64,000 nucleotides of DNA from Congregibacter brevis (GTDB lineage: Bacteria; Pseudomonadota; Gammaproteobacteria; Pseudomonadales; Halieaceae): assembly GCF_045689245.1 (NCBI RefSeq), contig NZ_CP136865.1, positions 1,426,001-1,490,000 on the forward strand, given 5' to 3'. The position numbers and the translations under genes are program-made. Under the pieces are notes generated by a model. That model saw only the letters and a list, made by a program, of their open reading frames with translations. It had not been told where the DNA came from and made no database searches. Positions 1-8,604 of this stretch are shown here, piece after piece; the stretch's first letter is position 1, and each line of letters begins with the position of its first letter.

Positions 1-473
1 ACTGGTCCGGCAGTTTCGCAGTGGCGTATTTCGATGCGACAGTCGAGGAATTCGCCGATCGCCTATGCACGCCCAACGACAACAACGCTACCGATCTGTT
101 TTGCCCTGCAGAGCCAGGATCTGACCTAAAGCTTCAACCCAGGTGGAACAGCAACCTGCAGTTAACGTATGTCAAAAGTTTTAGCAACGGCTGGGCCTTT
201 AACTCCAATTTTTCATGGACTTGGAATTCCGAGGTCTCGGCGGACCTCGAGATCGAGGACTACAATGACCCTCTTAACTTTTTTAATGTGAATGCGGGTG
301 TCAGCAACGAGAACTGGGTGCTTTCTTTATGGGCCAAAAACCTTACCGATGAAGTTGCTGTTCAAACGGTTAACCAGTTCCCCACATTTGACCCGGCGAA
401 TCCTCTTACAGTAAGTGGTCCGCTCACCTATAACGGCCGCGAGTATGGATTGACTCTCAGCTACATCTTCTAG
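1..473 (+). CDS. TonB-dependent receptor, C-terminal part (partial)
   Basis: This is the last ~155 residues of an outer-membrane TonB-dependent receptor; the gene begins before the window. The frame is open from base 3. The sequence shows alternating aromatic/polar beta-strands, a late NLTDE motif typical of the barrel end (AKNLTDEVAVQTV), and a terminal strand closing in Tyr-Ile-Phe, the C-terminal aromatic recognised by the BAM machinery. A GTG at 21 is internal, not a start. The neighbouring PAS-AraC regulator and three hydrolases suggest uptake of a sugar, glycan or ester substrate, but ligand identity cannot be read from this end. Confidence 0.9.
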   Translation, partial: WSGSFAVAYFDATVEEFADRLCTPNDNNATDLFCPAEPGSDLKLQPRWNSNLQLTYVKSFSNGWAFNSNFSWTWNSEVSADLEIEDYNDPLNFFNVNAGVSNENWVLSLWAKNLTDEVAVQTVNQFPTFDPANPLTVSGPLTYNGREYGLTLSYIF

Positions 474-511
474 CGCAAGCTATTAGTTTGGTAAGCGCCG
501 GCAGGCATCGT

Positions 512-543
512 GATCGCAATGGTTTTAGTGGACCATTGCGATC
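512..543 (+). terminator. Strong hairpin after the receptor gene
   Basis: Perfect 11-bp inverted repeat (GATCGCAATGG at 512-522 and its complement at 533-543) with a 10-nt loop, 38 bp after the receptor stop. Only a short TTCT follows, so it is either a weak intrinsic terminator or an mRNA 3'-end stabilising stem. Confidence 0.6.
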
Positions 544-736
544 TTCTAACACTGCGTTATGCCAAGTGCGTACAACCCGGCCTAGCGTCAATTCTCCATA
601 CTCCAATAGTACGATTGTCCATGTTTCGCTACTTTATTCCATTTGAGGTTTCCGCGAGTAGTCTACAGTTAAAGCAATAACAAACAGCGAAGCAAAACAG
701 TCTTTGAGTTAGGGCTTCGAAGAATAAGAGTGTTCT

Positions 737-1456
737 ATGGGCAAGCTGATTTTTGAATCGATTGAAAGCATGTCTCAGAGTTTTTCCCTCATGAGCATGA
801 TTCCGGATACCCACGCATGGGTTAAAGATGCCAAAGGCAAGTTTGTTTATGCCAATGAGCTTCTCTGTCAGCGGTTTGGTATCCACTCCACGCAGGAAAT
901 AGCGGGGAAAACTGATTTTTGTTTATCGCCCGAAAAGTTCGCGATCTCTTACCGCGACGACGACCGACGGGTATTGAATGGAGAGTCTATTTCAGAACGG
1001 CTGGAGCTAATGTGCGGCAAAGACTCGCGAGCAGAGTGGTTTTCCACTAGTAAGTGGCCGATTGAGAACTTCAGTGGTCGCTACATTGGAAGCCTGGGAA
1101 TTAGTCGTGCGCTGGAAAGTAGTGAGCGAAAGGAAACCTCACATCGCGCGCTGAATGCGGTGATGGAGTACATAAAGAAGAATTTTGACTCGCCTATCTC
1201 TATCGAATCACTCGCGAAGAACAACAATATGTCTGTCAGTGCGCTCGAACGACGATTTAGAAAGTACTTGCAGAAAACGCCAGGGCAATACATCAATCAA
1301 GTTCGCCTAAATAGCGCGCTTCAGCAGCTACTCAACACCGAAAAGAGAATAGGAACAATCGCGCTCGAAAGCGGATTTTCAGATCACAGCCACTTCACGC
1401 GTGCATTCAGTCGCTACTACGGTAAATCCCCTCGACATGTAAGAAGCAGTGTCTAG
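737..1456 (+). CDS. PAS-domain AraC-family transcriptional regulator
   Basis: A 239-residue DNA-binding regulator. Residues ~20-125 form a PAS sensor (WVKDAKGKFVYANELLCQRF, then AGKTDF). Residues ~137-237 form the double helix-turn-helix of AraC/XylS proteins, with SALERRFRKYLQKTPG in the first HTH region and IALESGFSDHSHFTRAF in the second. PAS-AraC proteins usually bind a small ligand in the PAS pocket and activate adjacent operons. It lies between a TonB-dependent receptor and a run of secreted esterases on the same strand, so it plausibly controls one or both. The start ATG follows a purine-rich AAGAG. The ligand is unknown. Confidence 0.88.
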   Translation: MGKLIFESIESMSQSFSLMSMIPDTHAWVKDAKGKFVYANELLCQRFGIHSTQEIAGKTDFCLSPEKFAISYRDDDRRVLNGESISERLELMCGKDSRAEWFSTSKWPIENFSGRYIGSLGISRALESSERKETSHRALNAVMEYIKKNFDSPISIESLAKNNNMSVSALERRFRKYLQKTPGQYINQVRLNSALQQLLNTEKRIGTIALESGFSDHSHFTRAFSRYYGKSPRHVRSSV

Positions 1457-1606
1457 AAGCGGTTAGCGACCTGAGAAACCCCAGGCTAGGGATGGATTCG
1501 CCGTTCACTAATCTCGGCTTTATGCCTCTTGCCCGAAGAGTTCTACCCGTACGTACTGCATCCATAAACCTACTCAACACGAGATTCACTCTAAGGTCTG
1601 TCATCG

Positions 1607-2593
1607 GTGTCCATAAAACGAAAAATTCTTATCAGCTTATCTGTCGCGATTGTCGCGTTGATGGCTTACGTGCTTAGCACGATCATCCGCTTTGTTAGCA
1701 CTCATGGTGTTGATCGTGACCAGACTGACTACCAGGAAAGACTCTACTTTCTGTGGGACTCTGTGGATTGGGTCGGCGAGCGTCCATCTCCAACACTCGA
1801 CCGCGATATCGTGGAGTACTTTGGGAGTTTGTATAACCCATTAATGGAGCGAGGCCCTTATCTGGTTTCATATGCGCTGGATGAGGGAGAGAACTCGGTC
1901 GCCGTTGTATTGATTCCCGGTGGTGGGTATGTGTTTCGCTCCGAACAACGCGAAGGAATCAAGGTGGCCAAATGGCTGAACACTCATGGAATCGCGGCAT
2001 TCGTACTTAACTATCGTTTGGATTTGCACCCGGCTCCAGTAAACGATGCGAGGTTAGCCATCGCCTATCTACGGCGTAATAGCTCTAAGTTCCGTATCGA
2101 CCCTGGAAAAATAGGAACTATGGGATTTTCTGCCGGAGGGCACCTTGCTACAAGCCTTGTGAATCTACATAGCAAAGACACTGAGCTAGGTGTTATTCCG
2201 GCGCCGTTTACAAGTGTTTCCGCTCGGCCTGACTTTAATGTTCTGGCTTATCCTGTTATTACGTTCCAGGAGCCATATGCACAGCCTGATTCCAGAGATA
2301 ACCTGGTAGGTGAATCTCCTTCTAAAGAGATGATTAAGCTACTGAGCGCGGAGTTACAAGTCGCTCCTGATACTCCGCCAACTTTCATTTGGGCGCCAGT
2401 AACAGATGAGGTGGTGCCATATCAAAACTCTCAGATCTATAGCCAAGCCTTAGCGGAGCGAGGAATCGAAAACGAACTTCACCTCTTCGATGAAGGTAAG
2501 CATGGCAGTGACTTAGCCGAGAAAGAACCCTTGGCAAGCCAATGGCCCGACATGATGCTGAAATGGTTAGACCAAACCATAGGATTGGATTGA
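1607..2593 (+). CDS. Membrane-anchored alpha/beta hydrolase (acetyl-esterase/BD-FAE type)
   Basis: A 328-residue serine esterase of the alpha/beta-hydrolase fold with an N-terminal hydrophobic anchor (residues ~6-28). The oxyanion-hole GGGYVF is at ~103-108, the nucleophile elbow GFSAGG (Ser174) at ~172-177, and the likely acid in VTDEVVP (~Asp267) and base in GKHGSD (~His298) complete the triad. The GGGY loop and order of motifs match the xylan acetyl-esterase/BD-FAE group, which removes acetyl or aryl groups from polysaccharides; actual substrate is inferred. The start is a GTG with AAGG ten bases upstream. Two further hydrolases follow on the same strand. Confidence 0.85.
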   Translation: MSIKRKILISLSVAIVALMAYVLSTIIRFVSTHGVDRDQTDYQERLYFLWDSVDWVGERPSPTLDRDIVEYFGSLYNPLMERGPYLVSYALDEGENSVAVVLIPGGGYVFRSEQREGIKVAKWLNTHGIAAFVLNYRLDLHPAPVNDARLAIAYLRRNSSKFRIDPGKIGTMGFSAGGHLATSLVNLHSKDTELGVIPAPFTSVSARPDFNVLAYPVITFQEPYAQPDSRDNLVGESPSKEMIKLLSAELQVAPDTPPTFIWAPVTDEVVPYQNSQIYSQALAERGIENELHLFDEGKHGSDLAEKEPLASQWPDMMLKWLDQTIGLD

Positions 2594-2882
2594 AATGCGC
2601 AGCGTCGAAAAACCTACTTCTTTAGATGTAGCTTCGAGATAGCAAATGAGGACGAGTGTTGATGCGCATTGCGAGACTTCTAATTGACGAAAAGAGCTTC
2701 AATTCCGCATTGCCTATAAGGCAATTGAGTAGGAGCGTCCTTGGGAAGTAGGCTCTACACTCCTGCTGCACTGTCCAGTACTAGCAGAGGCTCTACTGTT
2801 CGCGTTTCTACGAAGGTATCCACTCTATGCTCAGACATCGTTTGACTCGAAACCGCTGGTTAGTAGCTGAGAGGACATTGAT

Positions 2883-3569
2883 ATGTTGAAAACCTGGCTC
2901 ATACGCCTATCTGTTTTACTTAACGTTCTAACGCTGGCCGTCATAACGGTTGGAGCGATCAACCCCACGCTACTGTTTAGCGGGATGATAAACCGCTACA
3001 TGGAGACCATGCGAACAACCCGTATAGGTCAGTTCTCTAGCTTTCCAGTGTCTTCCGAAGATGTGGTTTTTTTGGGCGATAGCATTACTCACGCTGGGCA
3101 TTGGGAAGAAATGTTTCCAGGTATCTCCACACGAAATCGTGGAATATCAGCGGATACAACGACTCATGTGATTGAACGTTTAAGCCAAGTTACAGATGGA
3201 ACACCGCGGGCGGTGTTTCTAAAAATCGGTACGAACGATTTGACGCATGGCCCAGAAGATCGCGACGTCAGCTATCAGCAATATCGACAGATACTTGAAA
3301 CCATCCGCGAAGCCTCGCCTACAACCCGTCTATTTGTTCAGAGCTTGTTGCCACGCGCGGTAGAGCTCCGCGAAGAGGTCGAGGCCTACAACGCTGAGAT
3401 ACAGAAAATCGCCGGTGATATGGGTGCTACCTACATCGATCTCTACGACGCGTTTCTTGCTGCCGACGGCAGCATTACTGACGAACTTACCTACGATGAA
3501 TTGCATCTCACTGGTGAGGGTTATCTCGTGTGGCAAGCCCAGCTCACCCCTTACGTCGACTCGCTTTAA
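2883..3569 (+). CDS. SGNH/GDSL-family lipase-esterase, membrane-anchored
   Basis: A 228-residue SGNH hydrolase with an N-terminal signal-anchor (residues ~5-30). Block I FLGDSITH carries the nucleophile (~Ser67), NRGISADTT supplies the block II Gly, IGTNDLTHG the block III Asn, and YDELHLTGEGY the catalytic Asp/His (~205/208). Family members deacylate sugars, peptidoglycan or lipids. GAGAGG lies eight bases before the ATG. It follows an alpha/beta esterase by 289 bp and is closed by an intrinsic terminator, so it appears to be its own transcription unit or the end of one. Substrate is unresolved. Confidence 0.88.
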   Translation: MLKTWLIRLSVLLNVLTLAVITVGAINPTLLFSGMINRYMETMRTTRIGQFSSFPVSSEDVVFLGDSITHAGHWEEMFPGISTRNRGISADTTTHVIERLSQVTDGTPRAVFLKIGTNDLTHGPEDRDVSYQQYRQILETIREASPTTRLFVQSLLPRAVELREEVEAYNAEIQKIAGDMGATYIDLYDAFLAADGSITDELTYDELHLTGEGYLVWQAQLTPYVDSL

Positions 3570-3588
3570 GACTTTGCCGAAGGGCCTT

Positions 3589-3630
3589 GTGGCTGTGCCT
3601 ACATACCCTGTAGTTCACAGCCACTTTTTT
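3589..3630 (+). terminator. Rho-independent terminator
   Basis: A long hairpin with outer stem GTGGCTGTG/CACAGCCAC (9 bp) and inner stem CTACA/TGTAG (5 bp), followed directly by six T residues. It sits 19 bp after the SGNH hydrolase stop and 20 bp before the deacetylase start. Confidence 0.9.
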
Positions 3631-3649
3631 AACAACTTAGGATTCAATT

Positions 3650-4363
3650 GTGCCGTTTAAAGCTCGATACCTTGTAGGCGCTATCGCCTTGTTACTGCTT
3701 GTTGCGGTGGCACCCGTAGTTTTCGTGAGCTTGCACGCCCACAACAGTGGCGCAATTGAAACCGACGAGGAAATAGTCACTCTCACCTTCGACGATGGCC
3801 CGAGCCCTAGTAGTACGCTGGAACTCTTAGATCTACTGGATGAGTTGAAAGTGCCCGCGACCTTTTTTATCACGGGATCTCATGCAGAAGACTATCCAGA
3901 AATTGTGGCCGAAGCGCACAGTCGAGGCTACCAAGTCGCAAATCATGGTTGGAATCATAAACCTTTGATTCACTGGGGAATGAAGGTACCTAGTGAAGAA
4001 GTCGAGCGCACCAACCTGCTGATCAAAAGAATTACGGGGGAGAGTAGCAGTCTTTTTCGACCGCCTTTCTTGGTAGGCGGGCTTGGGCTAATGCGAACGT
4101 TATCAGCTCGAGATATTCAAATTGTTGGTGCTAACGCCAGTGGTCTTGATTGGGAGGAGAAAGACCCAACTGTTATAGCTCAAACGGTAGTCAGTGGTGT
4201 GACGCCGGGAAGCGTCATACTGTTACATGATGGCGATGGGTCAACACAAGAGAGTGGGCGACAGGCTAGCCGTCAACCGACCATTGAGGCAACTAAACTG
4301 TTAGTCAATGCCCTGCGTAGTCAGGGATACCGATTCGTTCCGCTCAGCGATCTTTTGGACTAA
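3650..4363 (+). CDS. Polysaccharide deacetylase (NodB-homology, CE4-like)
   Basis: A 237-residue exported NodB-type deacetylase with an N-terminal hydrophobic segment (~5-28). Motif 1 TFDDGPSPS (~45-53) gives the catalytic base and a metal-ligand Asp; motif 2 NHGWNH (~98-103) gives the two metal His; motif 3 RPPF (~137) and late LLHDGDG (~191) complete the active site. CE4 enzymes remove N- or O-acetyl groups from chitin-like glycans or peptidoglycan using a divalent metal. The start is GTG with AGGA seven bases upstream. It is the third deacylating enzyme in a row here. Confidence 0.9.
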   Translation: MPFKARYLVGAIALLLLVAVAPVVFVSLHAHNSGAIETDEEIVTLTFDDGPSPSSTLELLDLLDELKVPATFFITGSHAEDYPEIVAEAHSRGYQVANHGWNHKPLIHWGMKVPSEEVERTNLLIKRITGESSSLFRPPFLVGGLGLMRTLSARDIQIVGANASGLDWEEKDPTVIAQTVVSGVTPGSVILLHDGDGSTQESGRQASRQPTIEATKLLVNALRSQGYRFVPLSDLLD

Positions 4364-4456
4364 CTTTCGAGACTTGTTGTAAAAGTCTAGACGGCGAGCG
4401 GCGACCGAATCCATAGAAAAGTTTAAGGTCGGTTATCGGCCGACAGCGGTACTCTA

Positions 4457-4657
4457 GGTATCGCCAAGTTAACTGGCCCAGATTAGTAGAATCTGCCGAT
4501 GAATACCTATACACGCCATCGATTCCCGCCTGACATCATCAGCTACGCGGTCTGGCTGTACTACCGCTTTAACCTTAGCCATCGAGACATCGAAGACCTC
4601 CTGGCAGAACGCGGCATCACCGTCACCCGCGAATCTATACGCCTGTGGTACCCAGAG
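4457..4657 (+). mobile_element. IS6-like element, 5' fragment (truncated copy)
   Basis: Left end of an IS6-like insertion sequence: terminal repeat beginning GGTATCGCCAAGTTAAC at 4457, then the first ~50 codons of transposase from ATG 4499 (MNTYTRHRFPPDIIS). It is cut at 4657 by the left end of the next copy; the missing 3' part is not found on the far side, so an adjacent deletion rather than a clean nested insertion is likely. The last eight bases (4650-4657) match the start of a short insertion seen in the copy at 22.6 kb. Confidence 0.85.
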
Positions 4658-5436
4658 GGTACTGCCAACTTAACTGACCGATTTCGATAGACTCGGCGCA
4701 TGAATACCTACAAACGCCACCGATTCCCGCCCGATATCATTTCCTATGCTGTCTGGCTCTACTACCGCTTCAATCTCAGTCACCGCGATATAGAGGATCT
4801 TTTCGCCCAGCGAGGCATCGTTGTCACCCGCGAGTCAGTCCGCCTCTGGTGCATAAAGTTCGGAGCTACTTATGCCCGCCGCCTGAGGCGCAAGCACCGC
4901 GGTTACGGCGATACCTTCCACATCGATGAGGTCTATGTGAAGATCAACGGCAAGCAACACTACCTCTGGCGCGCTGTGGATCAAGACGGTGAAGTAGTTG
5001 ATGTTTATCTACAGGCCAAACGAGATGGTGCTGCAGCAAAACGGTTCTTCAAGCGCGTCTTGCGAAGCCACGGAGGGGAGCCCAGGAAAATCGTGACTGA
5101 CAAGCTGCGTAGCTATGGCGTTGCCCATCGGGCGCTGATTCTTGAGACAGTCCATAGCACCGAGCGGTACGAGAACAATAGGGCTGAGCAATCACGTGAA
5201 GCGACGAGGGTGAGAGAGCGCGGTATGCGTAGATTTAAATCGGTAGGGCAAGCCCAGAGATTTTTGACTGCTCATGCCGCTGTCAGCAGTTTATTCAATC
5301 TTGGTAGGCACTTGATCACGGCTCAACACTATCGAGATCTCAGGATTGGTGCGTTCGCAGAGTGGAGCAGGGTGGTTTCTTGAGATCAGATCGACGCTAG
5401 ATTCGGCCGATCTCAAGGAGTTAAGTTGCCAATACC
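4658..5436 (+). mobile_element. IS6-like insertion sequence, full-length copy
   Basis: A 779-bp element with imperfect terminal inverted repeats: GGTACTGCCAACTTAAC at 4658 and the complement of GGTATTGGCAACTTAAC ending at 5436. It encodes a single uninterrupted transposase. Size and one-gene layout fit the IS6 (IS26) family. No 8-bp target duplication is visible at the two edges, consistent with rearrangement after insertion. Confidence 0.88.
4700..5383 (+). CDS. IS6-family transposase (intact)
   Basis: A 227-residue DDE transposase that catalyses replicative, cointegrate-forming transposition. The N-terminal HTH region contains FNLSHRDIEDLFAQRGI; the catalytic Asp are in HIDEVYVKINGK (~76) and VTDKLRSYG (~134) and the Glu in NRAEQSREATR (~169). 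Length and motif spacing match IS6-family enzymes. It is the only copy in the window with an unbroken frame; the others carry stops, small insertions or truncations, so it could be the source acting on the rest if still expressed. Confidence 0.93.
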   Translation: MNTYKRHRFPPDIISYAVWLYYRFNLSHRDIEDLFAQRGIVVTRESVRLWCIKFGATYARRLRRKHRGYGDTFHIDEVYVKINGKQHYLWRAVDQDGEVVDVYLQAKRDGAAAKRFFKRVLRSHGGEPRKIVTDKLRSYGVAHRALILETVHSTERYENNRAEQSREATRVRERGMRRFKSVGQAQRFLTAHAAVSSLFNLGRHLITAQHYRDLRIGAFAEWSRVVS

Positions 5437-5748
5437 ATCCGTTCGTAGACTGCAAGAACTATCCGTGGCCACTGCGGCTCAGTGGCAAAGGGATCGTCCT
5501 CCCTCGACCTTGCGTCGAAACGGACATGCGCTTACGGACCACAAGCAGCGCGTCGGTCGCAAGACATCGGTCCATCTTTGATCTATCGACCAACACATGA
5601 ACTTTCAGTGGGCTGGTTCGGAAAAAATCGAGCCTGTAACAGTTCGAAATAGCAATGCGCGGAATAGTCGCATAGTGTCTTCAACGTAGACTTGGAAATC
5701 GAAGTCTTTTTTCTAACAAAGAAAATGTGCGTTTGGAGCAATAACTTT
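5437..5748. other. Intergenic region after the IS6 copy
   Basis: No convincing gene. The sequence just after the element does not continue the truncated first IS copy. The last ~60 bases are AT-richer and probably contain the promoter of the small exported protein that follows. Confidence 0.4.
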
Positions 5749-6282
5749 ATGTGGAAGAAAAATGTAAAGAGAACGGTAGGAACACTTCTATTTGCAATCG
5801 TTAGTCCAATTTTTGCATCCGTCTCTACCGCGCAATCGATGCAAGAAATCGAATACACAGGAGGATCGGGCTTGTCCCCATGGTATCTCGACATCTCGTT
5901 TGACCAGATCCTCAGAATGTTTTCAGGCGTAGGCGCAAACGGGCTTCCGGGCGATGGGGGGGATGCCTACGACGGATACGAAGACTATCTTGATTGTGTG
6001 GATGAAGTGGCTCCGGCCGTTCAGGCGTGTAAAAACGCTTATTCAGGAACACTGCTAGACGTATGCCAACTCTATTGGGCAGCGACTGGGGCTGATGTCG
6101 TTCGGCACGGACTCAAGTACGTATTCAAGTCGAACCTTGGGGCAGCACTAGGCGTCACAGCCCCTTACGCAACCCTTACACTTTATCAGAGTTGCGGAGA
6201 TTTGGCAGACCAAGCTTTACAGTGGTGCGACTCTACTTTTGAAAACCGTGCGATCGCGAACTGTCTTGGTTACGAGTACTAA
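5749..6282 (+). CDS. Exported cysteine-containing hypothetical protein
   Basis: A 177-residue protein I do not recognise. The frame opens earlier (5692), but ATG 5749 has GGAG eleven bases upstream and begins a clean signal peptide (basic WKKNVKR, hydrophobic core, Ala-rich cleavage region near STAQS), so I place the start here. The mature part is acidic/glycine-rich, then has several Cys (YLDCVDEV, AVQACKNAY, LLDVCQLY, QSCGDL, QWCDST, ANCLGY) that could form disulfides in the periplasm. It is followed 24 bp later by another exported protein with its own ribosome-binding site, suggesting a two-gene operon of secreted partners. Confidence 0.65.
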   Translation: MWKKNVKRTVGTLLFAIVSPIFASVSTAQSMQEIEYTGGSGLSPWYLDISFDQILRMFSGVGANGLPGDGGDAYDGYEDYLDCVDEVAPAVQACKNAYSGTLLDVCQLYWAATGADVVRHGLKYVFKSNLGAALGVTAPYATLTLYQSCGDLADQALQWCDSTFENRAIANCLGYEY

Positions 6283-6306
6283 ACAACCGAATAGGAGTTG
6301 CAAATC

Positions 6307-7158
6307 ATGAGTCTTTTATCTTTACCTGAAAATGTTACATCTAATCGGAACGCAGTGAGAATGAATCGCATTTCCACAATGCTGGTCGTCGTTACTCTAT
6401 CGGTAGGGGCATCATCATTCAACGTTAATGCAGCGGCCGATAACTCTCAATTGAAAGCTCTCGACGAAGCCTGGTGCTCTCGACGTGAGTTGGACAGAGA
6501 AGCTCAATCCGAGCGAAGAGCGTCGCTGGATAAATGGCGTCATGCCCATGGATACTTCCGAAAGCAAGAGCGTGACTCATACACGTTTTTTCCTGATGAG
6601 CACTTAGCGAAATTGTCGCAATCTGGTGATCTCCTGGCTTTGGACGCGCAGTACCAGCGGCTTTCGAAAGAAGGGTTGAGCGACAAGATGCCGCAGGCCG
6701 AAGCATTATTGCTGCGTGCAGCGGCCAATGGATCAACCCAAGCGTTATTGAGCCTCGGGAATTTGGCGGAAGTGTCTACCGCCGGTACGATTGAGTCGCT
6801 TCAAGGAAAACAAAACGCTTTGAAGTTCTACTTAACGGCTTGGCGACGGGGAGACTTTTATGGCGCACGCAAGGTAGATGCGCTAGTCGAGTCTCTCGGA
6901 GAGCGTCTAACCGTAGAGGACGTAAGAAAACTGGAGGCGGACTCCAACGAGCTGTATTTTTCGCTGAGTGAAATTCGTCGAGAGCTAAATTTGGAACCCT
7001 TTGATAATTCGCACTCGAAGTCAGTTTTAAATAAGTTTTCTCGGGATGTTGCTGCTGCAAGCTTGTCGTCTCGGCTAGATCTCTTTGACTTAAAGGAGGA
7101 TCTACCGTCGTCGCCGTGTGTTGTCAGCAGTATAGCTGCCTTAAAAAAGACACACTAA
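6307..7158 (+). CDS. Exported Sel1/TPR-like hypothetical protein
   Basis: A 283-residue protein with AGGAG nine bases before ATG 6307; an internal ATG at 6361 starts the obvious signal peptide (MNRISTMLVVVTLSVGAS), so either may be used. The centre resembles Sel1-like helical repeats (AEALLLRAAANGSTQALLSL and NALKFYLTAWRRGDFYGARK), a fold used for protein binding in the periplasm. The N-terminal mature part is charged and likely coiled. It pairs with the Cys-containing exported protein just upstream. No enzymatic motif is visible; function is unknown. Confidence 0.65.
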   Translation: MSLLSLPENVTSNRNAVRMNRISTMLVVVTLSVGASSFNVNAAADNSQLKALDEAWCSRRELDREAQSERRASLDKWRHAHGYFRKQERDSYTFFPDEHLAKLSQSGDLLALDAQYQRLSKEGLSDKMPQAEALLLRAAANGSTQALLSLGNLAEVSTAGTIESLQGKQNALKFYLTAWRRGDFYGARKVDALVESLGERLTVEDVRKLEADSNELYFSLSEIRRELNLEPFDNSHSKSVLNKFSRDVAAASLSSRLDLFDLKEDLPSSPCVVSSIAALKKTH

Positions 7159-7393
7159 TCGTCATGGTTTTGCATGTAACGTCGAGCGCCGTAGCTTTGG
7201 TTATTGCTCGGCGTTGCAGTTAACCGTTACCCTTAAAGACTGGAATGCGAACCTCAGAGTTAGTCGCTTTCCGGCGTAGGATTTTTGAGCCGCTAACTAT
7301 TCTTCCTTCATCTTATTCGCTATGCCCCTAGGGGGTTACTTCCGAACTCAACTCTCTCGTCGAGTGCATGTTCTGTTGTGGGTAATCTGGCGG

Positions 7394-7620
7394 TTGCGTT
7401 ACTGGATCAAAACTGAAGTTATCAATCATCAGGGGCCGTGGAAGAGCTTTGAGGCCGTCGAATATGCCACGCTGGTCTGGGTCGATTGGTACAACTAACA
7501 ACGCCTTCACGGATTGATTGGTCAGGTTCCCCCGATCGAGAATGAGCAGGCATACTTTGAGCAACAGGGGCAGCCTGACTTACACAAAACGGTCTCCTGA
7601 AAACCCGGGGCGATTCATTC
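7394..7620 (+). pseudogene. IS3-family transposase, 3' remnant
   Basis: A decayed OrfB end in one frame. It contains the IS3-type motif TEVINHQGPWKSFEAVEYAT and VWVDWYN, then an in-frame TAA at 7496-7498, then QRLHGLIGQVPPIENEQAY and a stop at 7598. The sequence GTCTCCTGAAAACCCGGGGC at 7592-7611 looks like the IS right end. The upstream catalytic part is absent. Confidence 0.8.
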
Positions 7621-7737
7621 TCAGTGACGCGCCTCAGTGATAAGAGGGAAACTTTTGTAACGAGTAATCTTTCAATAGCTAGATGCCCCCGTCGTACGTC
7701 CTACCCGGTCCCATAGACACCGCTTTGACTACCTGGG

Positions 7738-8049
7738 TTAGCTCTCTACCGTCGACTTCTCGGATATCTGTTGCAAAGCTTCTGGGTCACTGTTTACGTA
7801 TCTCTTTAACAATCTCTGCAGTCGTGCATTTGAAGATGTTTGAAAGTATGTAGAAGTCAGAATGAACAGGCTGACTACTACAAAGACCACGGAGACTGAA
7901 ACTGTCGATTGCGGAAACCAGCCAATACCAGCATCGTTAGCAAAAAATATGCCACCAACGATGAGTAAGCCCCACGCAAAACCCTTTAGTCCATGCCGCC
8001 GCCCGTCGAGATTCTTGACGGCTTCTATTTCTTTTGGTGTTAGTTTCAT
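7738..8049 (-). CDS. Small inner-membrane hypothetical protein
   Basis: A 103-residue protein with two hydrophobic helices (~24-40 and ~48-68) flanked by a basic N-terminus (MKLTPKEIEAVKNLDGRRHG) and a charged C-terminal tail rich in Arg/Gln/Ser. This reads as a genuine two-TM protein with cytoplasmic ends. No family recognised. It stands alone between IS3 remnants. Confidence 0.6.
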   Translation of the reverse strand: MKLTPKEIEAVKNLDGRRHGLKGFAWGLLIVGGIFFANDAGIGWFPQSTVSVSVVFVVVSLFILTSTYFQTSSNARLQRLLKRYVNSDPEALQQISEKSTVES

Positions 8050-8604
8050 TTGAGCATACCACCGTTCTAATGTTGGTCATTTTGGGAGTCTACCCGGAAA
8101 CAAGGGACTGTGCCTGATTCTTGGAAAAGCACCTTTACGTGATGCCCCACGACTCCCTTTCTCAGTGCGGGCGGATGGCTACCTATGGTGTGGAGAGTTT
8201 AGCTGAGGCCTCTCTTTCGCGAAAGTGAAAGGCGTATTGGTCGTAACAGTATTTATTTAAACTGGGTTTGGTAAAGCCCCAGAAGTGCGGATCAGTAGCC
8301 CGAAGAGATCGACGTGTCCAAGAGCTATGCTCAGTGCGGTGGTGAGATGCAAAAGCTACGTAGCATGCGCAGCAGCATGTTAGCGTCGGTCTTGTCCCTT
8401 CGTACTTTTTGACTACAGTCATATCATCTCTAAAAAAACGGTGAACAATTACCTATCAGCAGTCTCGATTAGCCCGATAACTTCAGACGCGAAGTCTCTC
8501 GAATCGAATCTCGCTGGTGCTCCCATACGAATGGCGGCTCGTAGCAGCGCACGAGATACCTACCTTAATCCTCCCATTTAAAACGGTTGTTTCATGTGGA
8601 GGGT
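8050..8604. other. Intergenic region without supported gene
   Basis: A 79-codon frame on the minus strand (8183-8422) has no family resemblance and odd Cys/His/Trp composition; I do not accept it. The remainder probably includes the outer end of the decayed IS3 element that begins at 8605. Confidence 0.4.

Noticed and set aside
4658..5436. Clean nested insertion of one IS6 copy into another with 8-bp duplication
   Set aside because: The remainder of the interrupted copy is absent on the right and the 8-bp flanks differ.
8183..8422. Minus-strand 79-codon frame
   Set aside because: Unusual Cys/His/Trp content, no family match and only a weak ribosome-binding site.
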